Of a stretch of 10,669 nucleotides of DNA, positions 1-5,718 are shown one piece after another. Position numbers and translations under genes: made by a program. This stretch comes from an uncultured Alphaproteobacteria bacterium. GTDB lineage: Bacteria > Pseudomonadota > Alphaproteobacteria > Sneathiellales > Sneathiellaceae. Every line of letters begins with the position of its first letter. Within the stretch, counting starts at the first letter, position 1. The notes under the pieces are model-generated. The model had not been told where the DNA came from and made no database searches. It saw nothing but the letters and a program-made list of their open reading frames with translations. The DNA is taken from the NCBI GenBank assembly GCA_937910835.1, contig CALEMG010000480.1:1-10669 (forward strand), read 5' to 3'.

Positions 1-1290
1 GCCCGGCGTGACAACATCTTTTGCCCGAAGTGCGGCGGCACGGCCGAAGACGACCAGATCGATCAGAGAGTTCGATCCCAGCCGGTTCGCGCCATGCACG
101 GACACACAGGCCGCCTCGCCTACGGCCATCAGGCCGGGCACAATCGCATCCGGATTGCCATCTTTCAAATCGACAACTTCCGCATGATAATTAGTGGGAA
201 TGCCGCCCATATTGTAATGCACTGTCGGCAGCACCGGTATGGGCTCCTTATGTACATCGACGCCAGCAAAAATACGGGCGCTTTCCGAGATACCGGGAAG
301 CCGTTCGTCAATCATGGACGGATCAAGATGGTCCAGATGAAGATAGATATGATCTTTCCGCGGGCCAACGCCGCGACCTTCGCGAATTTCGAGGGTCATG
401 GACCGGCTCACCACATCGCGGCTGGCGAGGTCCTTTGCATGGGGCGCATACCGCTCCATGAAACGTTCTCCTTCACCATTCACAAGGAATCCACCTTCAC
501 CGCGCACGCCTTCGGTAATCAGACAGCCTGCGCCATAAATACCCGTCGGATGGAATTGCGTGAACTCCATATCCTGAAGTGGAAGGCCGGCGCGCAGTAC
601 CATTCCGCCGCCATCCCCTGTGCAGGTATGAGCAGAGGTGCAACTGAAGTAGGCCCGACCGAAACCACCCGTCGCCAGCACGACCATATGCGCACGGAAA
701 AGATGCAGGGTGCCATCCTCAAGACACAGGCAAAGCACTCCCTTGCAAGCGCCATCCTTGTCCATGATCAGGTCGAGCGCGAAATACTCGATAAAGAACT
801 CGGTGTCATGCTTGAGGCTCTGGCTGTAGAGCGTATGCAACATGGCATGACCTGTCCGGTCAGCGGCGGCGCATGTACGCTGCGCTGCTGGCCCTTCCCC
901 AAACTGGGTTGTCATTCCGCCGAAGGCGCGCTGATAAATCTTGCCTTCCTCGGTGCGGCTGAAAGGCATCCCGAACTGCTCCAGTTCCAGAACAGAGGCC
1001 GGGGCCTCACGGCACATATATTCGATAGCATCCTGATCGCCGAGCCAATCAGACCCCTTGACCGTGTCATACATATGCCATTGCCAGTTATCTTCGCCCA
1101 TATTCCCGAGTGAGGCGGAAATGCCGCCTTGCGCGGCAACGGTATGGCTCCGGGTCGGAAATACCTTGGTGACCGCCGCCGTTTTCAGGCCAGCCGCCGC
1201 CATACCCATAGTCGCACGCAAGCCCGCACCGCCTGCACCGACGACGACCACGTCATATTTATGTTCTGTAATTGGATAGGCTTCTGACAT
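1..1290 (-). CDS. sdhA: Succinate dehydrogenase flavoprotein subunit (partial, 3' end beyond window)
   Basis: This is the catalytic subunit of respiratory complex II, which oxidises succinate to fumarate on the cytoplasmic face of the inner membrane using covalently bound FAD. I translated 430 codons; the frame is open to the left edge, so roughly the last quarter of a normal protein of about 600 residues is missing. Seen directly: the FAD-binding glycines G18-A-G-G-A-G23; H49 in RSHTVAAQGG, the covalent FAD attachment site; H247 in QFHPTG; T259-E260; R291 in SRDVV, equivalent to the E. coli proton-shuttle Arg286; H358 in HYNMGG; and R403 in GANRLG. All catalytic residues known from E. coli SdhA in this stretch are therefore present. 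The start ATG lies 10 bp after the sdhD stop. Its only SD-like element is the GGGGGA overlapping the sdhD stop, which suggests translational coupling. Identification is very secure. Confidence 0.98.
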   Translation of the reverse strand, partial: MSEAYPITEHKYDVVVVGAGGAGLRATMGMAAAGLKTAAVTKVFPTRSHTVAAQGGISASLGNMGEDNWQWHMYDTVKGSDWLGDQDAIEYMCREAPASVLELEQFGMPFSRTEEGKIYQRAFGGMTTQFGEGPAAQRTCAAADRTGHAMLHTLYSQSLKHDTEFFIEYFALDLIMDKDGACKGVLCLCLEDGTLHLFRAHMVVLATGGFGRAYFSCTSAHTCTGDGGGMVLRAGLPLQDMEFTQFHPTGIYGAGCLITEGVRGEGGFLVNGEGERFMERYAPHAKDLASRDVVSRSMTLEIREGRGVGPRKDHIYLHLDHLDPSMIDERLPGISESARIFAGVDVHKEPIPVLPTVHYNMGGIPTNYHAEVVDLKDGNPDAIVPGLMAVGEAACVSVHGANRLGSNSLIDLVVFGRAAALRAKDVVTPG

Positions 1291-1300
1291 AATTTTTTCT

Positions 1301-1681
1301 TTATCCCCCGAGCGCTAGCTTCAATATTGCGAGCGCGGCAACAAAACCGACAATCACGCAGAAAAAACTATTGAGCAGCAGCAGAAAAACTTTCGTACTT
1401 TCCGTATGAATATAATCTTCGATAACAACCTGCATGCCTAGCTTGAGGTGATAAAACATCGCCACAATCAGCAATAACATCACAATTGATATAAAGGGTT
1501 GCCCAAGTACGTAACGTACATGAGTATAATCAGCACCGACCAGGCTGATTAAACAGCCAAGGGCGACAAGAAAAAGCGGGATCAGGGCAAGAGCCGTCAC
1601 TTTCTGATGCCACCAATGAGTAGTGCCTTCTTTCGCGGAACCCAGACCGCGAACATTTTTAAGAGGGGCTCTCATTCCCAT
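1301..1681 (-). CDS. sdhD: Succinate dehydrogenase membrane anchor subunit SdhD
   Basis: This 126-residue hydrophobic protein is one of the two membrane anchors of complex II, which carry haem b and the ubiquinone site. Three membrane segments can be read at about residues 28-49, 61-84 and 96-120. H78 in MFYHLKLGM matches the haem b ligand (E. coli His71). D89-Y90, eleven and twelve residues later, match the E. coli Asp82-Tyr83 pair at the quinone site, with identical spacing. The N-terminal segment with THWWHQKVTA is typical of alphaproteobacterial SdhD. The first ATG is preferred because GGGAG, inside the end of sdhC, sits 8 nt upstream; the second Met (residue 3) would be further away. The gene begins 3 bp after the sdhC stop and ends 10 bp before sdhA, so the three are one operon. 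Confidence 0.95.
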   Translation of the reverse strand: MGMRAPLKNVRGLGSAKEGTTHWWHQKVTALALIPLFLVALGCLISLVGADYTHVRYVLGQPFISIVMLLLIVAMFYHLKLGMQVVIEDYIHTESTKVFLLLLNSFFCVIVGFVAALAILKLALGG

Positions 1682-1684
1682 AGC

Positions 1685-2074
1685 TTAGGCTCCCATTGCG
1701 TAGGCGATAATCCAGGTGAGCAGGGTCAGAACGACAGAGGCAATAATCGCCGCCATGCCTGATTTCCGCATGGTCGGCAGCTCAAACCCCTGCCCCATAT
1801 CCCAGAAGAGGTGACGAATACCGTTGCACAGATGGTAAAAGAGCGACCAGGTAAAGCCAAACAGAACGATTTGCCCAAGCCAGGAAGTCATAAACGCGCT
1901 TACCGTGGCGTAAGCCTCCGGTCCTGTAGCAACCGCAATTAGCCACCATGCCAACAACAGCGTTCCCACCCCGAGAGCGATACCTGTCGCACGATGCGTT
2001 ATTGAGGTAACCATCGTGATCTGCGGCTTGTAGATCTGCAGATGTGGCGACAGCGGTCTTTCAATTTTCGCCAT
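1685..2074 (-). CDS. sdhC: Succinate dehydrogenase cytochrome b556 subunit SdhC
   Basis: This 129-residue membrane anchor of complex II shares haem b and the ubiquinone pocket with SdhD. The family signature RPLSPHLQIY is at residues 6-15. SITHRATG follows at 24-31, giving S24 and R28 as equivalents of E. coli Ser27 and Arg31 at the quinone site. H81 in FYHLCNGIRH corresponds to the haem ligand His84. Membrane segments lie at about 30-50, 66-86 and 106-127. It is the first gene of sdhC-sdhD-sdhA; sdhB presumably lies beyond the left edge. The start ATG is preceded by a modest purine stretch (GAGAAAG). A sigma70-like promoter is found about 60 bp upstream, and the leader between them is A-rich. 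Confidence 0.96.
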   Translation of the reverse strand: MAKIERPLSPHLQIYKPQITMVTSITHRATGIALGVGTLLLAWWLIAVATGPEAYATVSAFMTSWLGQIVLFGFTWSLFYHLCNGIRHLFWDMGQGFELPTMRKSGMAAIIASVVLTLLTWIIAYAMGA

Positions 2075-2131
2075 TTGGAAGTCTTTCTCGCTGATAAGTT
2101 TCCGAATTTTCTTGTTCTTTTTTCGCCGAGG

Positions 2132-2159
2132 AGTTTAATCCCCAACTATCTCAAGTCAA
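2132..2159 (-). promoter_or_regulatory. Putative sigma70-type promoter of the sdh operon
   Basis: In the 102-bp gap between the mesaconyl-CoA hydratase gene and sdhC, the minus strand reads TTGACT (2154-2159), a 16-bp spacer, then TAAACT (2132-2137). This matches five of six bases of the -35 consensus and four of six of the -10 consensus. Transcription would start near 2125 and give a leader of about 50 nt rich in A and G. No hairpin terminator is visible between the upstream stop codon and this promoter, so sdh may also be reached by read-through. Assigned by pattern only. Confidence 0.45.
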
Positions 2160-2176
2160 TAGAACTATATACTTAT

Positions 2177-3241
2177 TTACACCTCGAGCGTCCTTTTTGG
2201 CAAGATAACCCAATAATCGATATCCAGCACAACCGCAGGATCGCGTTTACCGTCATCCTGCTTATCGGGAAATCCATCACAAGAGGTATCTTTTGTTGCA
2301 ATCGTTCGGATACGCAACGCGCCCGCAGTTGGACTGTCGGCAAGCTCGGATTTTTCCAGTACCTCACTCCAGGCATAAATCGTATGACCGGCAAATGTCG
2401 GGGCCGTATGGGAACCCCCATTGATCGCACCAATTAGCTGGGCATTGCCAAGGCCATTGAATGAGAGAGCACGCGCCAAGCTGATAATATGACCACCATA
2501 AATCAATCGACGGCCAAAACGGTCATTCTGCATCTGATGCTGGTTAAAATGGACCTTGGCAGTGTTTTGATATAGCCGCGTCGCCATCATATGTTCGGCT
2601 TCCTCGATCGTCATGCCGTCCACATGGTCAATCTTCTCACCTACCTCGTAATCCTCGAAATAGTGTGGGGATCCGGCAAGCGTCGCATCATAGCTAGAGA
2701 AATCAATCCCTTGCGGCAGAGAAATCTGCACAGGATCAACACGATCCGGCAGCTCCGGCACAACAGCTTCCGGTGCCGGAGTGCTTTCATCCTTTTTGCG
2801 GACCATGACCCAGCGAACATAGTCAAGGACGATTGCGCCCATCTGATTGGTTCCAGTGGAACGGACGTAGACAACGCCGGTCTTGCCGTTGGAATTTTCT
2901 TTAAGGCCAATCACCGTTGAGCTTGTTTTTACAGTATCGCCCGGAAAAACGGGTGCCTTGAACTGCACATCCGCATAGCCAAGGTTGGCAACCGCATTCA
3001 GGGAAACATCGGGAACCGTCTTGCCAAAGACGATATGAAAAACCAGAAGATCATCAATCGGTGCGGCTTCAAGTCCACAATCCATGGCGAAGCTGTCCGC
3101 CGACTGCAGCGCAAAGCGCCCACCGTAGAGCGCCGTATAAAGCGACACATCACCTTCGGTAATGGTGCGCGGCGTTGCATGATCAAGAACCTGTCCGACC
3201 TTGAAATCTTCGAAGTAGTTTCCAGGATTGGTTTTGCTCAT
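2177..3241 (-). CDS. mch: Mesaconyl-CoA hydratase (MaoC-like double hotdog)
   Basis: This 354-residue cytoplasmic protein closely resembles the alphaproteobacterial mesaconyl-CoA hydratase that interconverts mesaconyl-CoA and beta-methylmalyl-CoA in the ethylmalonyl-CoA pathway. From memory, the Rhodobacter protein shares long blocks such as ITEGDVSLYTALYG (residues 27-40), VFGKTVPDVSLNAVANLGYA (71-90) and VIGLKENSNGKTGVV (110-124). Two hotdog (MaoC-like) domains are visible as an internal duplication: YFEDFKVGQVLDH at 9-21 and YFEDYEVGEKIDH at 194-206. The second repeat has QNTAKVHF (225-232), where R-hydratases carry their Asp/His motif, followed by YGGHIISLARALS (248-260), the usual hydratase helix. 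The start ATG has a strong SD (GGGAAGG) 15 bp after the upstream stop, so it forms a two-gene operon with the Mcl2-like gene. The substrate is assigned by resemblance and context. Confidence 0.88.
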   Translation of the reverse strand: MSKTNPGNYFEDFKVGQVLDHATPRTITEGDVSLYTALYGGRFALQSADSFAMDCGLEAAPIDDLLVFHIVFGKTVPDVSLNAVANLGYADVQFKAPVFPGDTVKTSSTVIGLKENSNGKTGVVYVRSTGTNQMGAIVLDYVRWVMVRKKDESTPAPEAVVPELPDRVDPVQISLPQGIDFSSYDATLAGSPHYFEDYEVGEKIDHVDGMTIEEAEHMMATRLYQNTAKVHFNQHQMQNDRFGRRLIYGGHIISLARALSFNGLGNAQLIGAINGGSHTAPTFAGHTIYAWSEVLEKSELADSPTAGALRIRTIATKDTSCDGFPDKQDDGKRDPAVVLDIDYWVILPKRTLEV

Positions 3242-3256
3242 CGAATTTACCTTCCC

Positions 3257-4132
3257 TTACTCAGCTGCCGCCGCAATGGCGTCAGCCATGGCAACTTTCG
3301 CTTTGGCGATCTCGACATGTAGGTTTTCGACGAGCTTGCCATCGACCAGCACCACACCCTTGCCTTCTTTCTCGGCGGCTTCAAACGCCTCGATGACTTT
3401 TCGCGAATGCACAACTTCCGCTTCGGACGGGGCAAATACCTCATTCGTTGGGGCGAGCTGCTTGGGATGGATCAGTGTCTTTCCGTCGAACCCGAGTTCC
3501 AGCCCTTGCACACAGGACGCACGAAAGCCGTCTTCATCGGCGAGATCAAGATAAACACCATCAAGAACCGTAAGGCCATAAGCGCGACCGGCGAGCAAGC
3601 AAAGCCCGAGGGAGGTAATCACCGGTAGGCGCATCGGTGTATGTTGTGCCTGCAGATCCTTCACAAGATCGGACGTCCCCATAACGAAGCAGTCAACACG
3701 CAGGCTTGACGCGGCGATTTCTTCTGCCTTCAGGATACCGAGCGGCGTTTCCATCATGCACCAGATCGTCGTTGCCTCCGGCGCACCGGCTTCCGTCATG
3801 ATTTTTTCGAGCGTCTGGACCTGCGCGGCGCTTTCTACCTTGGGAAGCAGGATCGCGTCAGGCCCCGCCTTGGCCGCTGCGATAATGTCATCCTTCCCCC
3901 ACGGGGTATCAAGGCCGTTGACCCGAATGATGATTTCGCGATTGCCATAGTCACCCGAAGCCGCATTAGCGCATACAATTTCGCGGGCTTCCGCCTTCGC
4001 ATCCGGGGCAACCGCGTCTTCAAGATCAAGGATAAGAGCATCTGCGACAAGTGTCTTTGCTTTTTCCTGAGCGCGGGCGTTGGAACCCGGCATATAAAGA
4101 ACCGAACGACGGGGGCGAATGTTTTTTGTCAT
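3257..4132 (-). CDS. HpcH/HpaI aldolase / CitE-like protein, probable (3S)-malyl-CoA thioesterase (Mcl2-like)
   Basis: This 291-residue member of the HpcH/HpaI (CitE) family is expected to act on malyl-CoA-type thioesters with Mg2+. It opens with RSVLYMPGSNARAQEKA (9-25). Likely CoA/metal residues by comparison with bacterial CitE are R70 in RVNGLDTPWG, E128 in MMETPLG and D155 in MGTSDL. GFDGKTLIHPKQL (214-226) is the conserved late family motif. It resembles Rhodobacter Mcl2, the (3S)-malyl-CoA thioesterase, more than Mcl1, the malyl-CoA/beta-methylmalyl-CoA lyase: the short N-terminus, MMETPLGIL, TSLGLCLLAGRA and VDGKLVENLHV blocks are Mcl2-like. Pairing with mesaconyl-CoA hydratase leaves a lyase role possible. 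The start is supported by GAGGG 7 nt upstream, and an independent promoter lies in the gap before it. Family is certain; the exact reaction is inferred. Confidence 0.82.
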   Translation of the reverse strand: MTKNIRPRRSVLYMPGSNARAQEKAKTLVADALILDLEDAVAPDAKAEAREIVCANAASGDYGNREIIIRVNGLDTPWGKDDIIAAAKAGPDAILLPKVESAAQVQTLEKIMTEAGAPEATTIWCMMETPLGILKAEEIAASSLRVDCFVMGTSDLVKDLQAQHTPMRLPVITSLGLCLLAGRAYGLTVLDGVYLDLADEDGFRASCVQGLELGFDGKTLIHPKQLAPTNEVFAPSEAEVVHSRKVIEAFEAAEKEGKGVVLVDGKLVENLHVEIAKAKVAMADAIAAAAE

Positions 4133-4139
4133 TGTTAAT

Positions 4140-4157
4140 CCCTCGGGCGCGACGCCC
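4140..4157 (-). promoter_or_regulatory. Leader hairpin abutting the ribosome-binding site of the Mcl2-like gene
   Basis: On the minus strand a perfect 5-bp all-GC stem, GGGCG-TCG-CGCCC (4145-4157), is followed without a gap by the SD sequence GAGGG (4140-4144), then 7 nt and the ATG. The stem ends exactly where the SD begins, so it could influence ribosome access or protect the mRNA end. It has no T-run and is not a terminator. Function is inference. Confidence 0.35.
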
Positions 4158-4196
4158 TATTCAAATATTCTTGGCAAATTAAGAAATGCGAGCCGC

Positions 4197-4224
4197 ATCA
4201 TAAAGGGTTTTTATTGCGACGCAA
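4197..4224 (-). promoter_or_regulatory. Putative promoter of the Mcl2-like/mch unit
   Basis: The minus strand carries TATGAT (4197-4202), five of six matches to the -10 consensus, 16 bp downstream of TTGCGT (4219-4224), a weak -35 that keeps TTG. It lies between the terminator of the beta-helix gene and the Mcl2-like start, which fits independent transcription. The weak -35 coincides with a perfect inverted repeat, as expected for a regulator-dependent promoter. Pattern-based only. Confidence 0.4.
4214..4224. repeat. Perfect inverted repeat TTGCG-N-CGCAA, possible operator
   Basis: The 11-bp sequence TTGCGACGCAA is a perfect 5+1+5 palindrome. It overlaps the putative -35 region of the Mcl2-like/mch promoter. 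A short dyad here is the usual layout for a transcription-factor site. I do not recognise the cognate regulator. Confidence 0.35.
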
Positions 4225-4233
4225 CAATTAGGG

Positions 4234-4262
4234 ACAAAAATGCCGGTGTTTCACATGCCGGC
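4234..4262 (-). terminator. Rho-independent terminator of the beta-helix gene
   Basis: Read on the minus strand, starting 11 bp after the beta-helix stop codon, GCCGG (4258-4262) pairs with CCGGC (4242-4246), extended by two G-U pairs and one A-U pair around a 5-nt loop. A T-run (4236-4240) follows immediately. This is a standard, moderately strong intrinsic terminator and separates the beta-helix gene from the Mcl2-like/mch unit. Confidence 0.7.
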
Positions 4263-4273
4263 GGACCGATGTT

Positions 4274-5575
4274 TCATTGCTGCATCTCCACGGCACCCAC
4301 GTCCGGTCCCTTTCCAGACGGTCGAGGGTTACCGAAGTAATCGACTTTCATTTCCGGGTCGGGCTCGCCATTGTCGATGGCCTCGCTATCCTCGGGCAGT
4401 CGAAGATCTCCGTCATCAATGTCAACGAACACATCATCCAGATCATCGATTTCAATATTCCCGAAACGCTCAACGCCCTCCCCTTCGATTTTTATTTCAT
4501 TCGCGACATTATTGGCAACAAGGCTGGCATCTTCCGGATCACCTTCTGAAACAGAGATGATTGTGATTGTGGCTGGGCCCGGCGGAAAATAATCGATATC
4601 CATAACCGTGTTGTTTTTTATCCGGACATTTCTTGCGCCAAAAACCGATATTCCATGCCAGTTATCGACGGCAATAATATTGTTCTCAATGGTCCAGTCT
4701 TCATAGACGCCATCAAACATCCCTATTCCTTCAAGTTTGCAGACATAGGGCTGATTAAAATCCTCAAAATTCAGAATTAGATTACGGCGAAAGGTCACAT
4801 CTTTAATCACGCCGGTTCCGGGCCGCCCGTCCGCCCCGGTTGACCAGGACTGAAACCCATCCGAATGGTTCGGGTTCACTTGATAGCAGTTCTTGACGAC
4901 GTTCTCTTCGAACAGGCTGTGATCGCCCAATCCACGTAGGCCATCGCCTGAGAAATTCTTCACTTCGTTCTTTGCAACAACGCTGTGCTTGCCGAGCGTT
5001 GAAATCCCGAAATTCACATTTCTGATTTTGTTATTGCGAATATCAGCATACTCCGCTTCAGAGAAAATTCCGTCCAGTGCTTTTTCATTCCAGTCATCCG
5101 CCGACCAATCGGAAATATCCTCAACCGTATAAATGGTGAAGCCCTCAATTTTGATATGGCTGGAATTCTTGTCGATGCGGACATGATATCTCTCCCCCGG
5201 CTCGCGCATGCCGTTCGAGGTCACGGTCAAGCCGGTTAAGGCCCAATTAGCACTTCCCTTTATTTCCATATTTTCGAAGACAGCCTGCTGACCATCGGCG
5301 ACAACCACCGACGTTATCTCGGACATTTCTTTATTCTGAATGACAAGCCGGCCATAGGCGCCACCCGCCAAAACCACCCGATCCCCGGCTTGAATAATAT
5401 CCTCGTCAAGCATCGATTGCAGGCTATGCCAGGGAGATGCTTCGCTGCCGTCCGCCGCACCCTCCGACGCTTTTGGATCAACATAAATATCCCGCGCTGT
5501 TGCCGGAAAGATTACCGACAGCATTGCCGACAGACAGACAAGAAGTGATGCGGTGAATTTCAGAGTATGTGCCAT
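4274..5575 (-). CDS. Secreted right-handed parallel beta-helix repeat protein (function unknown)
   Basis: This 433-residue protein is probably exported. A signal peptide occupies residues 1-27 (LKFTASLLVCLSAMLS, then ATA before RDIYVDP). The body is a right-handed parallel beta-helix with an asparagine ladder at about 182, 203, 225, 265, 299, 322 and 356 in motifs such as IRNNKI, ENNII and IKNNTV. The opening IYVDPKASEGAADGSEASPW followed by IIQAGDRVVLAGGAYG is common in polysaccharide lyases and epimerases of this fold. NHSDGFQSW (235-243), YVCKLEGIG (277-285) and NWHGISVFG (305-313) are the most motif-like segments and may line a groove. The C-terminus is very acidic and ends in FGNPRPSGKGPDVGAVE, like choice-of-anchor Q domains. 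The reading frame extends 16 codons upstream, but GGAGGT lies 7 nt before this ATG. No carbohydrate transporter or sugar enzyme adjoins it. Fold is secure; substrate is unknown. Confidence 0.85.
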   Translation of the reverse strand: MAHTLKFTASLLVCLSAMLSVIFPATARDIYVDPKASEGAADGSEASPWHSLQSMLDEDIIQAGDRVVLAGGAYGRLVIQNKEMSEITSVVVADGQQAVFENMEIKGSANWALTGLTVTSNGMREPGERYHVRIDKNSSHIKIEGFTIYTVEDISDWSADDWNEKALDGIFSEAEYADIRNNKIRNVNFGISTLGKHSVVAKNEVKNFSGDGLRGLGDHSLFEENVVKNCYQVNPNHSDGFQSWSTGADGRPGTGVIKDVTFRRNLILNFEDFNQPYVCKLEGIGMFDGVYEDWTIENNIIAVDNWHGISVFGARNVRIKNNTVMDIDYFPPGPATITIISVSEGDPEDASLVANNVANEIKIEGEGVERFGNIEIDDLDDVFVDIDDGDLRLPEDSEAIDNGEPDPEMKVDYFGNPRPSGKGPDVGAVEMQQ

Positions 5576-5582
5576 CATCACG

Positions 5583-5588
5583 ACCTCC
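5583..5588 (-). promoter_or_regulatory. Strong ribosome-binding site that fixes the beta-helix start
   Basis: GGAGGT on the minus strand lies 4 nt before the ATG at 5576-5578 and 7 nt before the ATG at 5573-5575. The second spacing is the better one. The longer reading frame beginning at 5623 would translate through this site and has no SD, and its extra N-terminal residues would sit awkwardly before a signal peptide. Confidence 0.7.
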
Positions 5589-5645
5589 GGAGATTGTAAA
5601 CAACCGATCGGCTGTTTTTTCATCCAGAAAGACTATGACAACGGC

Positions 5646-5698
5646 TAAAAATGAACAAGCCGACCTGAAGCTTATTTTAATTACGTCAGGTCGGCTTG
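5646..5698 (-). terminator. Rho-independent terminator after asd (13-bp perfect stem)
   Basis: Starting 20 bp after the asd stop codon, 5686-5698 and 5656-5668 form a perfect 13-bp inverted repeat (CAAGCCGACCTGA on the minus strand). They flank an AT-rich 17-nt loop that contains AAGCTT. The stem is followed on the minus strand by TTCATTTTTAG. The long perfect stem plus T-rich tail marks the end of the leu-asd transcription unit. The loop is longer than the 3-8 nt usual for an efficient terminator. Confidence 0.75.
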
Positions 5699-5718
5699 CT
5701 CTCAGGTCTTTGGGGCGA

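Noticed and set aside
181..400. Possible frameshift or missing residues in sdhA
   Set aside because: Translation of the minus strand is continuous from the start codon to the window edge, with H358 and R403 in frame. The gene is only cut by the window.
94..1113. A 339-codon open frame on the plus strand opposite sdhA
   Set aside because: It is the antisense shadow of sdhA. The minus-strand frame contains every catalytic residue of the SDH flavoprotein, while this translation shows no recognisable domain and has no suitable SD.
5601..5614. Palindrome around CCGATCGG upstream of the beta-helix gene, followed by T6 on the plus strand
   Set aside because: It has no loop and cannot form a terminator hairpin. 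As an operator it is short, imperfect outside the 8-bp core, and not linked to a recognisable promoter.
5576..5623. A 16-codon N-terminal extension of the beta-helix protein
   Set aside because: It would translate through the GGAGGT ribosome-binding site, has no SD of its own, and would push the signal peptide away from the N-terminus.
5589..5655. TTGTCA and TACAAT elements as a promoter for the beta-helix gene
   Set aside because: The TTGTCA has no -10 at suitable spacing, and TACAAT has no -35 and would start transcription next to the SD. No convincing promoter could be paired.
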